A program made the position numbers and the translations under genes. From positions 1-44,385 of the IMG/VR virus record IMGVR_UViG_3300049434_000008: a DNA stretch of 44,385 bases, one strand, 5' to 3'. The notes beneath the pieces are model-generated. The model had not been told where the DNA came from. It worked only from the letters and a program-made list of their open reading frames with translations, and did no database searches. Positions 14,041 through 20,794 of this stretch are shown piece after piece. Source of the stretch: a virus. The stretch's first letter is position 1. Every line of letters begins with the position of its first letter.

Positions 14041-14075
14041 ACACAGAAGACACAGAAGACCAACTAACACAGAAG
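14041..14075 (+). repeat. Three ACACAGAAG repeats
   Basis: ACACAGAAG occurs at 14041-14049, 14050-14058 and 14067-14075, directly after the palindromic structures. They resemble origin iterons. In the -1 frame relative to the upstream gene, however, they encode Thr-Glu-Asp/Thr-Gln-Lys-type residues, so they may be coding remains. The rest of the 170-base gap (14076-14161) is less GC-rich and holds two ATTCTTCA-like elements. Confidence 0.6.
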
Positions 14076-14161
14076 AACTTACTAACCGTAGAGATTCTTC
14101 AGCTTCGTAACGCGCACGCCCGCATACAAAATTCTTCACGGGTTTCGTCGGTGGTGACGGC

Positions 14162-15259
14162 ATGACCGGACAACCCCGGGTCGGTTCGTTGTTCAGCGGC
14201 TACGGCGGACTGGACGTGGGCGTCACGTCTGTGGTGGGCGGGTCGGTGGCGTGGCATTGCGAGATCGAAGCGGCACCGAGCAAGATCCTCGCGCATCACT
14301 GGCCCGAGGTGCCGAACCTGGGCGACATCACGCGAGTGGACTGGACATCGGTTGAACCCGTGGACGTGCTGACGGGTGGCAGTCCGTGTCAGGACGTGTC
14401 CGCGGCTGGTCGTAGGGCTGGGATGAAAGCCGGCACCCGTTCCGGGTTGTGGGCGTCAATGGTGGACGCGATCGACGTGCTGCGTCCTCGCCTGGTGGTT
14501 TGGGAGAATGTTCGTGGCGTCACTTCGGCGGAAGCTGATAGCGGTTTGGAACCCTGCACGGGATGTGTGGGAGACGGGGATGACGGGGCTGTTCTGCGAG
14601 CACTCGGACGTGTTCTCGGAGACTTGGCCGACTGCGGGTATGACGCACGCTGGTACGGCCTACGCGCTGCCGACGTCGGCGCCCCTCACGGACGGTTCCG
14701 GGTCTTCGTCGTTGCTACCGACACCCGACGCACAGATGGGCAACGGCGGTCGAGTGCGGTCCCCGGAAGCCTTAGCGCGAGGCGATCATCAGGTGGACCT
14801 GAACAACATCAGCCGGTTACTGCTGCCCACGCCAACGTCGCGGGATCACAAGGGCGCGAACCAACGGCAGGACGAGACCTGCCTGACCGGGGCGCTGCTA
14901 CCGACACCAACCGCGACCCCGTACGGCTCGAATCAATCAGCGAGCTCGGGAGCGGCGGTACGTCCGAGCCTGGACACGCTATTCGCTGGGGACAGTACGA
15001 ATCCGCTATCCGACGATGGGAGCGGGTCCTCGGACGGGTAGCGCCCGCACCGACCGAGCTCGCACCGAAGGGTGGGCAGCGACTCTCACCCGCGTTCGTC
15101 GAGTTCATGATGGGACTCCCCGCCGGCCACGTAACCGCCGTCCCTGGGATCTCACGCAACGAGCAACTCAAGGCCCTCGGTAACGGCGTCGTGCCGCAAC
15201 AAGCCGCGGCTGCTGTGTCGTTCCTGCTGACCGCCCAACTTGAGGAGAAGGCCGCATGA
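14162..15259 (+). CDS. DNA cytosine-5 methyltransferase
   Basis: A 365-residue enzyme. Motif I 'SLFSGYGGLDVG' (AdoMet binding, 9-20), motif IV 'GGSPCQDVS' with catalytic Cys76, motif VI 'WENVRG' with Glu115, motif VIII 'GRFRVFVVA', and motif X 'LGNGVVPQQAA' near the end are all present in order. The stretch 'LSPAFVEFMMGLPAGHVT' before motif X is common in phage C5 enzymes. It would methylate cytosine at an unknown site to resist restriction. An unusually long open frame (14508-15041) runs through its variable target-recognition part in the +1 frame. It is coupled by ATGA to the next gene. Confidence 0.93.
   Translation: MTGQPRVGSLFSGYGGLDVGVTSVVGGSVAWHCEIEAAPSKILAHHWPEVPNLGDITRVDWTSVEPVDVLTGGSPCQDVSAAGRRAGMKAGTRSGLWASMVDAIDVLRPRLVVWENVRGVTSAEADSGLEPCTGCVGDGDDGAVLRALGRVLGDLADCGYDARWYGLRAADVGAPHGRFRVFVVATDTRRTDGQRRSSAVPGSLSARRSSGGPEQHQPVTAAHANVAGSQGREPTAGRDLPDRGAATDTNRDPVRLESISELGSGGTSEPGHAIRWGQYESAIRRWERVLGRVAPAPTELAPKGGQRLSPAFVEFMMGLPAGHVTAVPGISRNEQLKALGNGVVPQQAAAAVSFLLTAQLEEKAA
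14508..15041 (+). CDS. Candidate overprinted gene inside the C5 methyltransferase
   Basis: A 177-codon open frame lies wholly inside the methyltransferase in the +1 frame. Its product is not typical GC-frame noise. It has 'FCEHSDVFSETWPTAGMTHA' and three repeats of 'LLPTP' ('SLLPTPDAQ', 'LLLPTPTSRDHKG', 'LLPTPTATPYG'). I recall phage proteins with this 'ETWP..GMT...LPTPTARD' character. The same three sites read 'ATDTR', 'TAAHAN' and 'ATDTN' in the methyltransferase frame. The start has only a weak ribosome site (GGGAGA too close to ATG). It could be a real overlapping gene or an often misannotated shadow. Confidence 0.35.
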   Translation: MFVASLRRKLIAVWNPARDVWETGMTGLFCEHSDVFSETWPTAGMTHAGTAYALPTSAPLTDGSGSSSLLPTPDAQMGNGGRVRSPEALARGDHQVDLNNISRLLLPTPTSRDHKGANQRQDETCLTGALLPTPTATPYGSNQSASSGAAVRPSLDTLFAGDSTNPLSDDGSGSSDG

Positions 15260-15513
15260 GCGGGGAATGGCGCAAGATCTCGTGCGTCGAGCGAGAAGAC
15301 CTCATCGACGAGAAGGGCCGCAGCTTTAACGGCTTCCACGATGAGTCCGGGATCGGGGTCCTGTCCTCCCTGACCGACCCCGATGGCACCTACGGCTCGC
15401 CCCGTGTCTTCACCGAATGGGGATATGACTACGACCAACCTGTGCTGCGGGATGAGCGATACCCCGGAACGGACCGGCCTTGCGAGCACCACGCTTGGGA
15501 GCCGGCCTCATGA
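15256..15513 (+). CDS. Hypothetical acidic protein
   Basis: This 85-residue soluble, acidic protein contains 'SLTDPDGTYGSPRVFTEWGY' and a C-terminal 'CEHHAWEPAS'. Coupled on both sides by ATGA. No family was recognised. Confidence 0.58.
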   Translation: MSGEWRKISCVEREDLIDEKGRSFNGFHDESGIGVLSSLTDPDGTYGSPRVFTEWGYDYDQPVLRDERYPGTDRPCEHHAWEPAS

Positions 15514-16121
15514 CCCCCTTATCGAAAGGCTCACCGATGACCGGAACAGACGAACAGGTCCGCGAGATCACCTTTTCGGAGGTCCGTCCGGGTGACCGGG
15601 TGTCAGTGGTGACCACGTACGGAGTCAAATTGGAGGGCGAAGTGGACGAGGGCACGGACAGCAGATCGTTGTGGCTTGGCCGCACTGATTGGCGCCACAT
15701 CATCCCCGCCGATCGCATCTCGTCGTTGCGTTTGTTGTCCCCACCAGCACCGAAATGGCAGGCAGGGGACGTGGTGCGACTGACTTTTGATGACTCCGTT
15801 TGGGCGAGGACCGGCTGGAAGAACGACAACGCGCCATGGGTGCGGATCGACAGCGAGGCGAAGGCGTGGCACAGCGACGACTTCATGACGGGGTACGAGT
15901 ACACGCTCCTGGTCCGCGGTGGACAGCCCGTGCTGCCTGCTGTGGTGCCCGTGGACGGGTCAACGGGGGTCGGCGAGGGGCAGAGGACCAGGGAAGCGTC
16001 TAAGACCGACCTGATGCGCGCCTGTGCTTACGCCCACGAGCACCACTTGATGCTGCGTTGCGGGCACTGCGGGTACGAGTCACTCAACTTTCAACGCGGC
16101 GCATCGGAGAATGCCCCGTGA
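15510..16121 (+). CDS. Hypothetical protein with repeated small beta domains
   Basis: The protein has 203 residues from ATG 15510 (ATGA overlap); an ATG at 15537 behind GAAAGG is an equal alternative. The first half has two short beta-rich stretches typical of small barrel folds ('FSEVRPGDRVSVVTTYGVKL' and 'QAGDVVRLTFDDSVWARTG'). The C-terminus carries 'HHLMLRCGHCGYESL', a zinc-ribbon knuckle. Function unknown. Confidence 0.6.
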   Translation: MTPLSKGSPMTGTDEQVREITFSEVRPGDRVSVVTTYGVKLEGEVDEGTDSRSLWLGRTDWRHIIPADRISSLRLLSPPAPKWQAGDVVRLTFDDSVWARTGWKNDNAPWVRIDSEAKAWHSDDFMTGYEYTLLVRGGQPVLPAVVPVDGSTGVGEGQRTREASKTDLMRACAYAHEHHLMLRCGHCGYESLNFQRGASENAP

Positions 16122-16176
16122 ACACAACGGGAAACCCGGTCGGGATGGTAGAATCAAACAAGAATCGGGGGGATTC

Positions 16177-17127
16177 ATGAGCGAGCCGTACTACAGCGAC
16201 GACACGGTGACGCTCTGGCATGGGGATTCGCTGGAAGTGCTCAGCGGCATGGCGGCCCAGTCGGTGGATTGTTGTGTCACGTCGCCGCCGTACTTCGGTC
16301 TCCGTGACTACGGCAGCGACGGGCAGTACGGTCTCGAAGCGTCACCCGCTGAGTACGTCGAAACCATGCGGGCGGTGTTCGCCGAAGTGCGGCGCGTGCT
16401 CGCCGGCGACGGGACACTCTGGCTGAACATCGGAGACTCCTACAGCGGGTCCGCGAAGAACCTGATGGGTATGCCGTGGCGGGTGGCGTTCGCGTTGCAG
16501 GACGACGGCTGGATCCTCCGCAACGCGATCATCTGGCACAAGCCCAACGCGATGCCCGAGTCCGTCACGGATCGGCTATCCACCCGGTACGAGCAGGTTT
16601 TCATGTTCTCCAAGAGCCGTCGCTACTGGTTCGACCTGGACCCCATCAGAGAACCGATCGTCTCCGAGCGGACCGGTGCTCTTTCGTGGGAACGCGACGC
16701 AGCGAAGGAACGCGACCTACCGGGGGCGCGAGTGCAGAAGCGGCCCGGGCGGACGTGGGACCAGAGAAAGGAAAGGGGAGCCCAGCCGCGGCGAGGTATC
16801 GACCCTGCCTCATCGGTAGGTGACAGCGACTTCGTGGCAGCGCCTCAAGGACGCAACCCTGGCGACGTCTGGACCATCGCGACGCAGCCGTTCCGCGAGG
16901 CGCACTTCGCGGTCATGCCAACGGCACTAGCCGAACGCTGCATCCAAGCCGGGTGCAAGCCATCCGGTGTCGTGCTCGACCCGTTCAGTGGCAGCGGCAC
17001 CACGGGGCTAGCGGCCGGGAAGCACGGACACCCGTACGTCGGGATCGACTTGAACTCCGAGTACCTCGACCTGTCCCTGCGGACCCGGCTCGCGCAGGCG
17101 TCCCTTATTGACGGTGAGGCGTCATGA
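16177..17127 (+). CDS. DNA methyltransferase, TSPPY class (N4-C or N6-A)
   Basis: The protein has 316 residues from ATG 16177; an in-frame ATG at 16111 would overlap the upstream gene and has no better site. The catalytic 'TSPPY' is at residues 35-39 and the AdoMet-binding 'DPFSGSGTT' at 268-276. This catalytic-before-binding order defines the beta group, which modifies N4 of cytosine or N6 of adenine. Other marks: 'HGDSLEVL', 'GTLWLNIGDSY', 'IIWHKPNAMPESV'. It is the third methyltransferase of the phage. Target unknown; solitary, with no restriction partner nearby. Confidence 0.92.
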   Translation: MSEPYYSDDTVTLWHGDSLEVLSGMAAQSVDCCVTSPPYFGLRDYGSDGQYGLEASPAEYVETMRAVFAEVRRVLAGDGTLWLNIGDSYSGSAKNLMGMPWRVAFALQDDGWILRNAIIWHKPNAMPESVTDRLSTRYEQVFMFSKSRRYWFDLDPIREPIVSERTGALSWERDAAKERDLPGARVQKRPGRTWDQRKERGAQPRRGIDPASSVGDSDFVAAPQGRNPGDVWTIATQPFREAHFAVMPTALAERCIQAGCKPSGVVLDPFSGSGTTGLAAGKHGHPYVGIDLNSEYLDLSLRTRLAQASLIDGEAS

Positions 17128-17273
17128 CCGGCCGGTGGCATCGGCGGCTACCGATGCATTGTTTCGAGCCGAACAATCCCCATAACTGGCTGGTGTGGCG
17201 CGGACACACCCTGCTGTCGTGGTGGATGCCGTGGCACCCCTGGCAGGACTTCAGCGACTGGATAGGACGATGA
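17124..17273 (+). CDS. 49-residue Trp/His-rich hypothetical protein
   Basis: Its ATG overlaps the methyltransferase stop and its stop overlaps an ATG at 17270. The product is unusually rich in Trp and His ('HNWLVWRGHTLLSWWMPWHP'), with a weakly hydrophobic middle. No family known. Confidence 0.5.
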   Translation: MTGRWHRRLPMHCFEPNNPHNWLVWRGHTLLSWWMPWHPWQDFSDWIGR

Positions 17274-17290
17274 CCCAAACAGGAGACGAA

Positions 17291-17593
17291 ATGAGCGGGG
17301 ACGGCACCGATTCGCTGTGCGAGATCATGCACGACGCGTACGAGGCAGCTGCTGCTGGTTCTGGCTGGGTGACGAACCCGGCGAGCCGCAAGCCATGGGC
17401 CGACGTGCCGGAGGCGAACAAGGCAGCGACGTGGGCAGCGGTTTCTGCGCTAGTCGCCGCCGTCCGGGCTCAGATCGCAGCAGAGATCCTGGCTGACAAG
17501 TTTGCGGAGGTTCGCGTGCCCTCGAATCTCACCTGGAACATGGCGCTGGAATCAGCTGCCTGTGTCGCTCGTGGTGGTCAGCATGGCAAGTGA
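17291..17593 (+). CDS. Hypothetical Ala-rich helical protein
   Basis: The protein has 100 residues from ATG 17291, which has AGGAG five bases upstream; ATG 17270, overlapping the upstream stop, would add seven residues. It is mostly helical and Ala-rich ('AATWAAVSALVAAVRAQIAA'), ending 'ARGGQHGK'. The ending 'GGQHGK' recurs in the 19646 product because both genes overlap a 'MASDD' gene by 11 bases. Confidence 0.58.
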   Translation: MSGDGTDSLCEIMHDAYEAAAAGSGWVTNPASRKPWADVPEANKAATWAAVSALVAAVRAQIAAEILADKFAEVRVPSNLTWNMALESAACVARGGQHGK

Positions 17594-17855
17594 CGACGCG
17601 GTCCAAGCAGCAGCGAAGGCGATCGAGGACCGCATCAGGATGTTCCCGAGCGGGTACCCCCATCTCGGTGGAGTCAGCCTATGGGGTGCGTCCTGCGCGG
17701 AGTTGGCGGTCGTAGCTATTGCCGCTGTCCGTCCTCTGATCGCTGCTGAGGCCCATGCCCTGGTGCTGCGTTTCGCCGGGGTGTACCACGCTGACAGTCC
17801 AGGGGCCATGGCTGACGACATCGCGGCCCGGATTGAACGAGGTGAGGACTTATGA
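17583..17855 (+). CDS. 'MASDD' family protein, copy 1
   Basis: This 90-residue helical protein contains 'AAVRPLIAAEAHALVLRFAG' and 'SPGAMADDIAARIERG'. Its last third is nearly identical in DNA to the gene at 19980 (17721-17839 against 20082-20200, 114 of 119 bases by hand count). It overlaps the upstream gene by 11 bases and the next by ATGA. Function unknown; a small helical scaffold or inhibitor would fit equally. Confidence 0.65.
   Translation: MASDDAVQAAAKAIEDRIRMFPSGYPHLGGVSLWGASCAELAVVAIAAVRPLIAAEAHALVLRFAGVYHADSPGAMADDIAARIERGEDL
17721..17839 (+). repeat. Duplicated coding block A, copy 1
   Basis: It matches 20082-20200 with five substitutions in 119 bases. It encodes the C-terminal part of the 'MASDD' proteins. 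A degraded third trace lies at 21021-21068. Confidence 0.85.
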
Positions 17856-18583
17856 GCAGGCCAACCGAGGACGACTACAACACGACGAGCAGCATCGTGA
17901 AGGCCAGGGCGGCGCACCGCTGCGACGGGTTCAATTGTCGGGGCTGGATCAGCAAGGGCGAGCGCTACCGCCGAATGGTGTGCTTCCCGGGGCACGATGC
18001 GAACGGCGGGACGCAGCCATGGGTTATGAGGCTCTGCGTGACCTGTCGCCCCATCGCCGCCGACAGCTGTAGCGGTAAGGATCGAGAGGGGTGGAGAGCA
18101 GTGAGCGGGGTTGGTGAATTGATTGACGCTGAGGCAGACCGACCCGAGCCGAACGACAGCGTGACAGCAGTGTGCGGGCGGACGTTCGATGACCACGAAA
18201 CGATGCTCAGCCACGCTAACGACTGCGAGGATTGCAACTACGGCGAGACGGACCGACCATTGGAGCGGGACGCTGCACTGGCTGAGGTTGACCGGCTACG
18301 GGCCGACCGGGACGCCTACCGGACGCTCTACTACACCGAACTAGAACGCGCCAACAGTGTGAAAGACGATAAGCCAACGATCGTTGACGTGGTGCGGGTG
18401 CTGCGCGAGACATACGACGACTACGGCGTGGTGCTGTACCTGAAAGCGATGATCAACGGGTTGCGCGGGCCGCAGCCGAGCTTCGAGAAGGTGGCGCCGA
18501 TCATCACCCCCGTCGAGATGATCCGCACCGGCCGTGTCGCCGAGCTTTACAAATTCGTTCAGCGGATCGAGGGCAGGTCGTGA
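17852..18583 (+). CDS. Cys-rich hypothetical protein, possible fusion
   Basis: A 243-residue protein. Residues 20-75 hold an HNH-like or zinc-binding pattern without a full nuclease core ('HRCDGFNCRGWISKGERYRR', 'VCFPGHD', 'LCVTCRPIA'). Residues 95-130 hold a second Cys/His cluster ('VCGRTFDDHETMLSHANDCE'), zinc-finger-like. Residues 135-170 form a coiled-coil-like helix. A 16-base string at 18070-18085 recurs at 21034-21049, and an internal GTG at 18102 behind GGAGAG starts 'VSGVGELI'. This suggests that two formerly separate genes were joined here. Function unknown. Confidence 0.62.
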   Translation: MSRPTEDDYNTTSSIVKARAAHRCDGFNCRGWISKGERYRRMVCFPGHDANGGTQPWVMRLCVTCRPIAADSCSGKDREGWRAVSGVGELIDAEADRPEPNDSVTAVCGRTFDDHETMLSHANDCEDCNYGETDRPLERDAALAEVDRLRADRDAYRTLYYTELERANSVKDDKPTIVDVVRVLRETYDDYGVVLYLKAMINGLRGPQPSFEKVAPIITPVEMIRTGRVAELYKFVQRIEGRS

Positions 18584-18585
18584 GC

Positions 18586-18933
18586 ATGGCAAGTGACGAC
18601 GTGAAGATTAAAGCGATCGGCGACGACGGGTTTCGGCTGATCTACATCGACGGCGCTGGGCACCGTCAAGTCGTGGACCTGTACCTGAGGGAGTCGGAGA
18701 CACGCCCCCATTTTTCCGTACTTGGTTCGGTGATGGTCTTTCTTCGGTCGCTGCTGATGGAGATCGACCGCAGCCGTGAATCTGTCACCGCCGTCCGGGC
18801 TGAGCGTGCTGCTGCGTTGGCCGCGCTCCAACGAGTCACCGACCTGTGCGACGAATACGACACGAGTTGCATCTGGACCCCCGACGTCCGTGCTGCTGTT
18901 GCTGTCCCCACAGGGGGCAACACAAATGAGTGA
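18586..18933 (+). CDS. Hypothetical protein with 'MASDD' start
   Basis: The protein has 115 residues from ATG 18586; GTG 18580, overlapping the upstream stop, adds two residues. Its start shares 'ATGGCAAGTGACGACG' with the genes at 17583 and 19980, but the body differs. It has a beta-rich front ('KIKAIGDDGFRLIYIDGAG') and a long helix ('EIDRSRESVTAVRAERAAAL'). The tail resembles phage proteins that count a 'LCDEYD' helix. It ends 'NTNE' because the stop overlaps the next start. Confidence 0.58.
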   Translation: MASDDVKIKAIGDDGFRLIYIDGAGHRQVVDLYLRESETRPHFSVLGSVMVFLRSLLMEIDRSRESVTAVRAERAAALAALQRVTDLCDEYDTSCIWTPDVRAAVAVPTGGNTNE

Positions 18934-19065
18934 CGACGAGAAGCGGGTCATTCCGTGGTGGAAGCCCGAGCCACTCGCGCCTGACTCTCCGATCCTGGCG
19001 AAGATGCGGCTTGCTCTCGGACTGTCCGAACACCCTCGGTCGGGGCTGTCTCCTAACCCGGAGGA
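18918..19065 (+). repeat. Duplicated coding block B, copy 1
   Basis: It matches 22710-22857 with about five substitutions in 148 bases, offset exactly 3,792. It spans the end of one gene and nearly all of the next small gene. Confidence 0.9.
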
Positions 19066-19078
19066 ACCCGAATCATGA
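18926..19078 (+). CDS. 50-residue 'WWKPEP' protein, copy 1
   Basis: This short protein opens 'MSDDEKRVIPWWKPEPLAPD', followed by one helix ('KMRLALGL'). A second copy at 22718 is almost identical. Two retained copies that differ mostly by substitutions argue that it is a real gene. No family recognised. Confidence 0.62.
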   Translation: MSDDEKRVIPWWKPEPLAPDSPILAKMRLALGLSEHPRSGLSPNPEEPES

Positions 19079-19287
19079 GTGACACCTACCGCACTGACGT
19101 GGTGAAGCCCTTCTGTCCATGTGACACGGGGCTCCCGCAGGACTGCAAACCTGAGACGTGGCAGGGGGCGCACAGCCAGCGGCCTTGCCTGAACTGCGGC
19201 AAAGAGACCTACCAGCATCACGGCTGGACGCGGGGCTGCTACGGACTGGTTGCTGATTCTTCTACTGAACTGGAAGGACCAGAATGA
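19075..19287 (+). CDS. 70-residue Cys-rich protein
   Basis: Contains six Cys in pairs ('FCPCDTGLPQDC', 'PCLNCGKETYQHHGW', 'RGCYG') and nearby His, so it probably binds one or two zinc ions. Coupled on both sides by ATGA. Function unknown. Confidence 0.6.
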   Translation: MSDTYRTDVVKPFCPCDTGLPQDCKPETWQGAHSQRPCLNCGKETYQHHGWTRGCYGLVADSSTELEGPE

Positions 19288-19649
19288 GCGACGTTGAGTT
19301 CCGTTTGCAGTTGAAAGCCGGCGAGGTCGTCACGGATGAGTCGGTCGCTGGCCTGGTAGGGCAACACCACACCTACATGGGCGAACCGCATGAGTGTGTC
19401 GCCGCGCGCGTAGAAGGCGGATGGATTGAGTGGACACTCAGGCCCGCCGCTTCCGCCCTGGTTGGTGGTGAGCAGCCGGTCTGCTCAACTTGCGACGACG
19501 TCGGCGAGATCCGCATGGAAGCCCAGATCAGCGCGCCGGCGTCGGGCGGTTGGATCACATGTCCTGACTGCCGCGACCTGCCGGTGCGCCCGGTCGAGCA
19601 CGACACGGTCAGTGGGGGTCAGCATGGCAACCCGGGGGTGTCGGGATGA
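19284..19649 (+). CDS. Hypothetical protein with C-terminal zinc ribbon
   Basis: A 121-residue protein. The first 60 residues are beta-rich ('EFRLQLKAGEVVTDESVAGL', 'VEGGWIEWTLRP'). A four-Cys ribbon follows ('VCSTCDDVGEI' and 'ITCPDCRDLP'). The end 'GGQHGN' echoes the 'GGQHGK' tails of two other genes here, another trace of shared start modules. Function unknown. Confidence 0.6.
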   Translation: MSDVEFRLQLKAGEVVTDESVAGLVGQHHTYMGEPHECVAARVEGGWIEWTLRPAASALVGGEQPVCSTCDDVGEIRMEAQISAPASGGWITCPDCRDLPVRPVEHDTVSGGQHGNPGVSG

Positions 19650-19990
19650 GCGGCGAGGCGGCAGACATGAGCGGATGGATGGAAACCCCGCACCTGATCG
19701 CAGTGGACGCCAAGGGTTATGTCTGGCGCGCCTACTACGACGACGGGACGTGGTCGATGGCACCGGTTAACCCGGACAACAGCCCGATCCCGGAGCCGGT
19801 CACCTACTACGCGCCGGTTACCCACAAGACGCGGATCGAGCTTGCAACCTCGGGCAATCTCGAAACTACTTGGCGATGGGTCTGCATATGTGGGCAGTCG
19901 GCGCGCTGGGCAACACGGAAGGGTGCCAGCTACGGCGCTGACCAGCATGTCGCCGCCGCTGTGGTTGGTGGTGGTCAGCATGGCAAGTGA
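19646..19990 (+). CDS. Hypothetical protein ending in 'GGQHGK'
   Basis: A 114-residue protein. A beta-rich front ('HLIAVDAKGYVWRAYYDDG', 'WSMAPVNPD') is followed by a Cys pair ('WVCICGQSARWATRKGA'). The last residues 'GGGQHGK' come from DNA that also starts the next gene (11-base overlap), matching the arrangement at 17583-17593. Function unknown. Confidence 0.6.
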   Translation: MSGEAADMSGWMETPHLIAVDAKGYVWRAYYDDGTWSMAPVNPDNSPIPEPVTYYAPVTHKTRIELATSGNLETTWRWVCICGQSARWATRKGASYGADQHVAAAVVGGGQHGK

Positions 19991-20225
19991 CGACGCTCTG
20001 GTTGTGGTGGTGCGGGACATTCTAACGACGCACCCACGTAACCCGTACTTCGCTGACTCTGAAACCCCACGGGCCGTGATCGCCGCTGTCCGTCCTCTGA
20101 TCGCTGCTGAGGCCCATGCTCTGGTGCTGCGTTTCGGTGGGGAGTACCACGCTGACAGTCCAGGGGCCATGGCTGACGACATAGCGGCCCGGATTGAACG
20201 GGGGGTCACCGATGGGAGCGTTTAG
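19980..20225 (+). CDS. 'MASDD' family protein, copy 2
   Basis: This 81-residue paralog of the 17583 product has 'AAVRPLIAAEAHALVLRFGG' and 'SPGAMADDIAARIERG' in common and a different N-terminal third. Its last 20 bases overlap a convergent minus-strand gene ending at 20206. Function unknown. Confidence 0.63.
   Translation: MASDDALVVVVRDILTTHPRNPYFADSETPRAVIAAVRPLIAAEAHALVLRFGGEYHADSPGAMADDIAARIERGVTDGSV
20082..20200 (+). repeat. Duplicated coding block A, copy 2
   Basis: Partner of 17721-17839 (114 of 119 bases identical by hand count), 2,361 bases apart, same orientation. Confidence 0.85.
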
Positions 20226-20382
20226 CGGCGGCGATCAGCTTCTCACGCATCCACTCGCCCACGGTCTGGCCGGCGTTCTCGGCGGCGGTACGGCACAGCG
20301 CGAGCTCGTCGTCAGTGAGGCGGATGTGTACGGCGTTGCTGCGCGGGTTGTCGGATCTCGGCCTGCCGGTCCTGGGGCTCAT
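20206..20382 (-). CDS. Ribbon-helix-helix regulator
   Basis: A 58-residue protein, the only minus-strand gene found between 4.1 and 44.4 kb. A basic arm ('MSPRTGRPRSDNPRSN') precedes a strand 'AVHIRLTDDELALC' and two helices ending 'VGEWMREKLIAAAKR', the MetJ/Arc-type fold that binds DNA as a dimer through the strand. TATAGT lies 7 bases before the A of its ATG with no ribosome site, so the mRNA is probably leaderless. It faces a zinc-ribbon gene across a control region with two AGCGGATAC repeats, which it likely binds itself. An antitoxin role is possible, but no partner toxin is evident. Confidence 0.78.
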   Translation of the reverse strand: MSPRTGRPRSDNPRSNAVHIRLTDDELALCRTAAENAGQTVGEWMREKLIAAAKRSHR

Positions 20383-20388
20383 GCCGTC

Positions 20389-20451
20389 ACTATAGCGGAT
20401 ACAGAAAGATGCGCGGTAGGGGTTGTACCCAAAGACTTAAGCGGATACGAT
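20389..20451. promoter_or_regulatory. Divergent promoters with direct-repeat operators
   Basis: Rightward: TTGTAC (20423-20428), a 17-base spacer, TACGAT (20446-20451), then ATG at 20458, 7 bases past the -10. Leftward: TATAGT on the minus strand (20394-20389), 7 bases before the ATG at 20382. The nonamer AGCGGATAC occurs at 20394-20402 and 20440-20448, touching or overlapping both -10 boxes. Both messages would be leaderless. Confidence 0.65.
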
Positions 20452-20457
20452 AAGTGC

Positions 20458-20769
20458 ATGACAACGACAGCCACCACAGAGACTCGAATCGGCACATGCT
20501 CCCGCTGTGGAACAACGCGCACGATCCTCGGAGCAGCCCGTTACCTGTCCTGCACTGTATGCGCGAACAATCCGTCGCTGCTTGCCGAGCGGGATGCTTT
20601 CCTCTCCGAATACCCAGAGGGCTACTTCCCAATGGGAGTGCTGAACATGGTCAAGGTGAGCGGAAAACTTGGTAAGCGTGAGTGTGACGAGGCGTGCACC
20701 TCGGCGACTGGCCCGGCGTGCACCTGCAAATGCTCAGGCCGTCACCACGGCGCAGCGTGGGTCGCATGA
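20458..20769 (+). CDS. Zinc-ribbon protein controlled with the RHH gene
   Basis: A 103-residue protein. A clear four-Cys ribbon opens it ('IGTCSRCGTTRTI', 'LSCTVCANN'). A helix follows, and the end is a Cys-rich stretch ('CDEACTSATGPACTCKCSGR') with His. It is divergent from the ribbon-helix-helix gene and has a well-formed promoter of its own, unlike most genes in this array. The start is probably leaderless. The function is unknown; nucleic-acid binding is likely. Confidence 0.68.
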   Translation: MTTTATTETRIGTCSRCGTTRTILGAARYLSCTVCANNPSLLAERDAFLSEYPEGYFPMGVLNMVKVSGKLGKRECDEACTSATGPACTCKCSGRHHGAAWVA

Positions 20770-20794
20770 ACGAGTCGGATCGAGAGGGGGCGGT

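Noticed and set aside
14041-14075. CRISPR-like array
   Set aside because: Only three 9-base repeats with no regular spacers; no CRISPR repeat pattern seen anywhere in the window.
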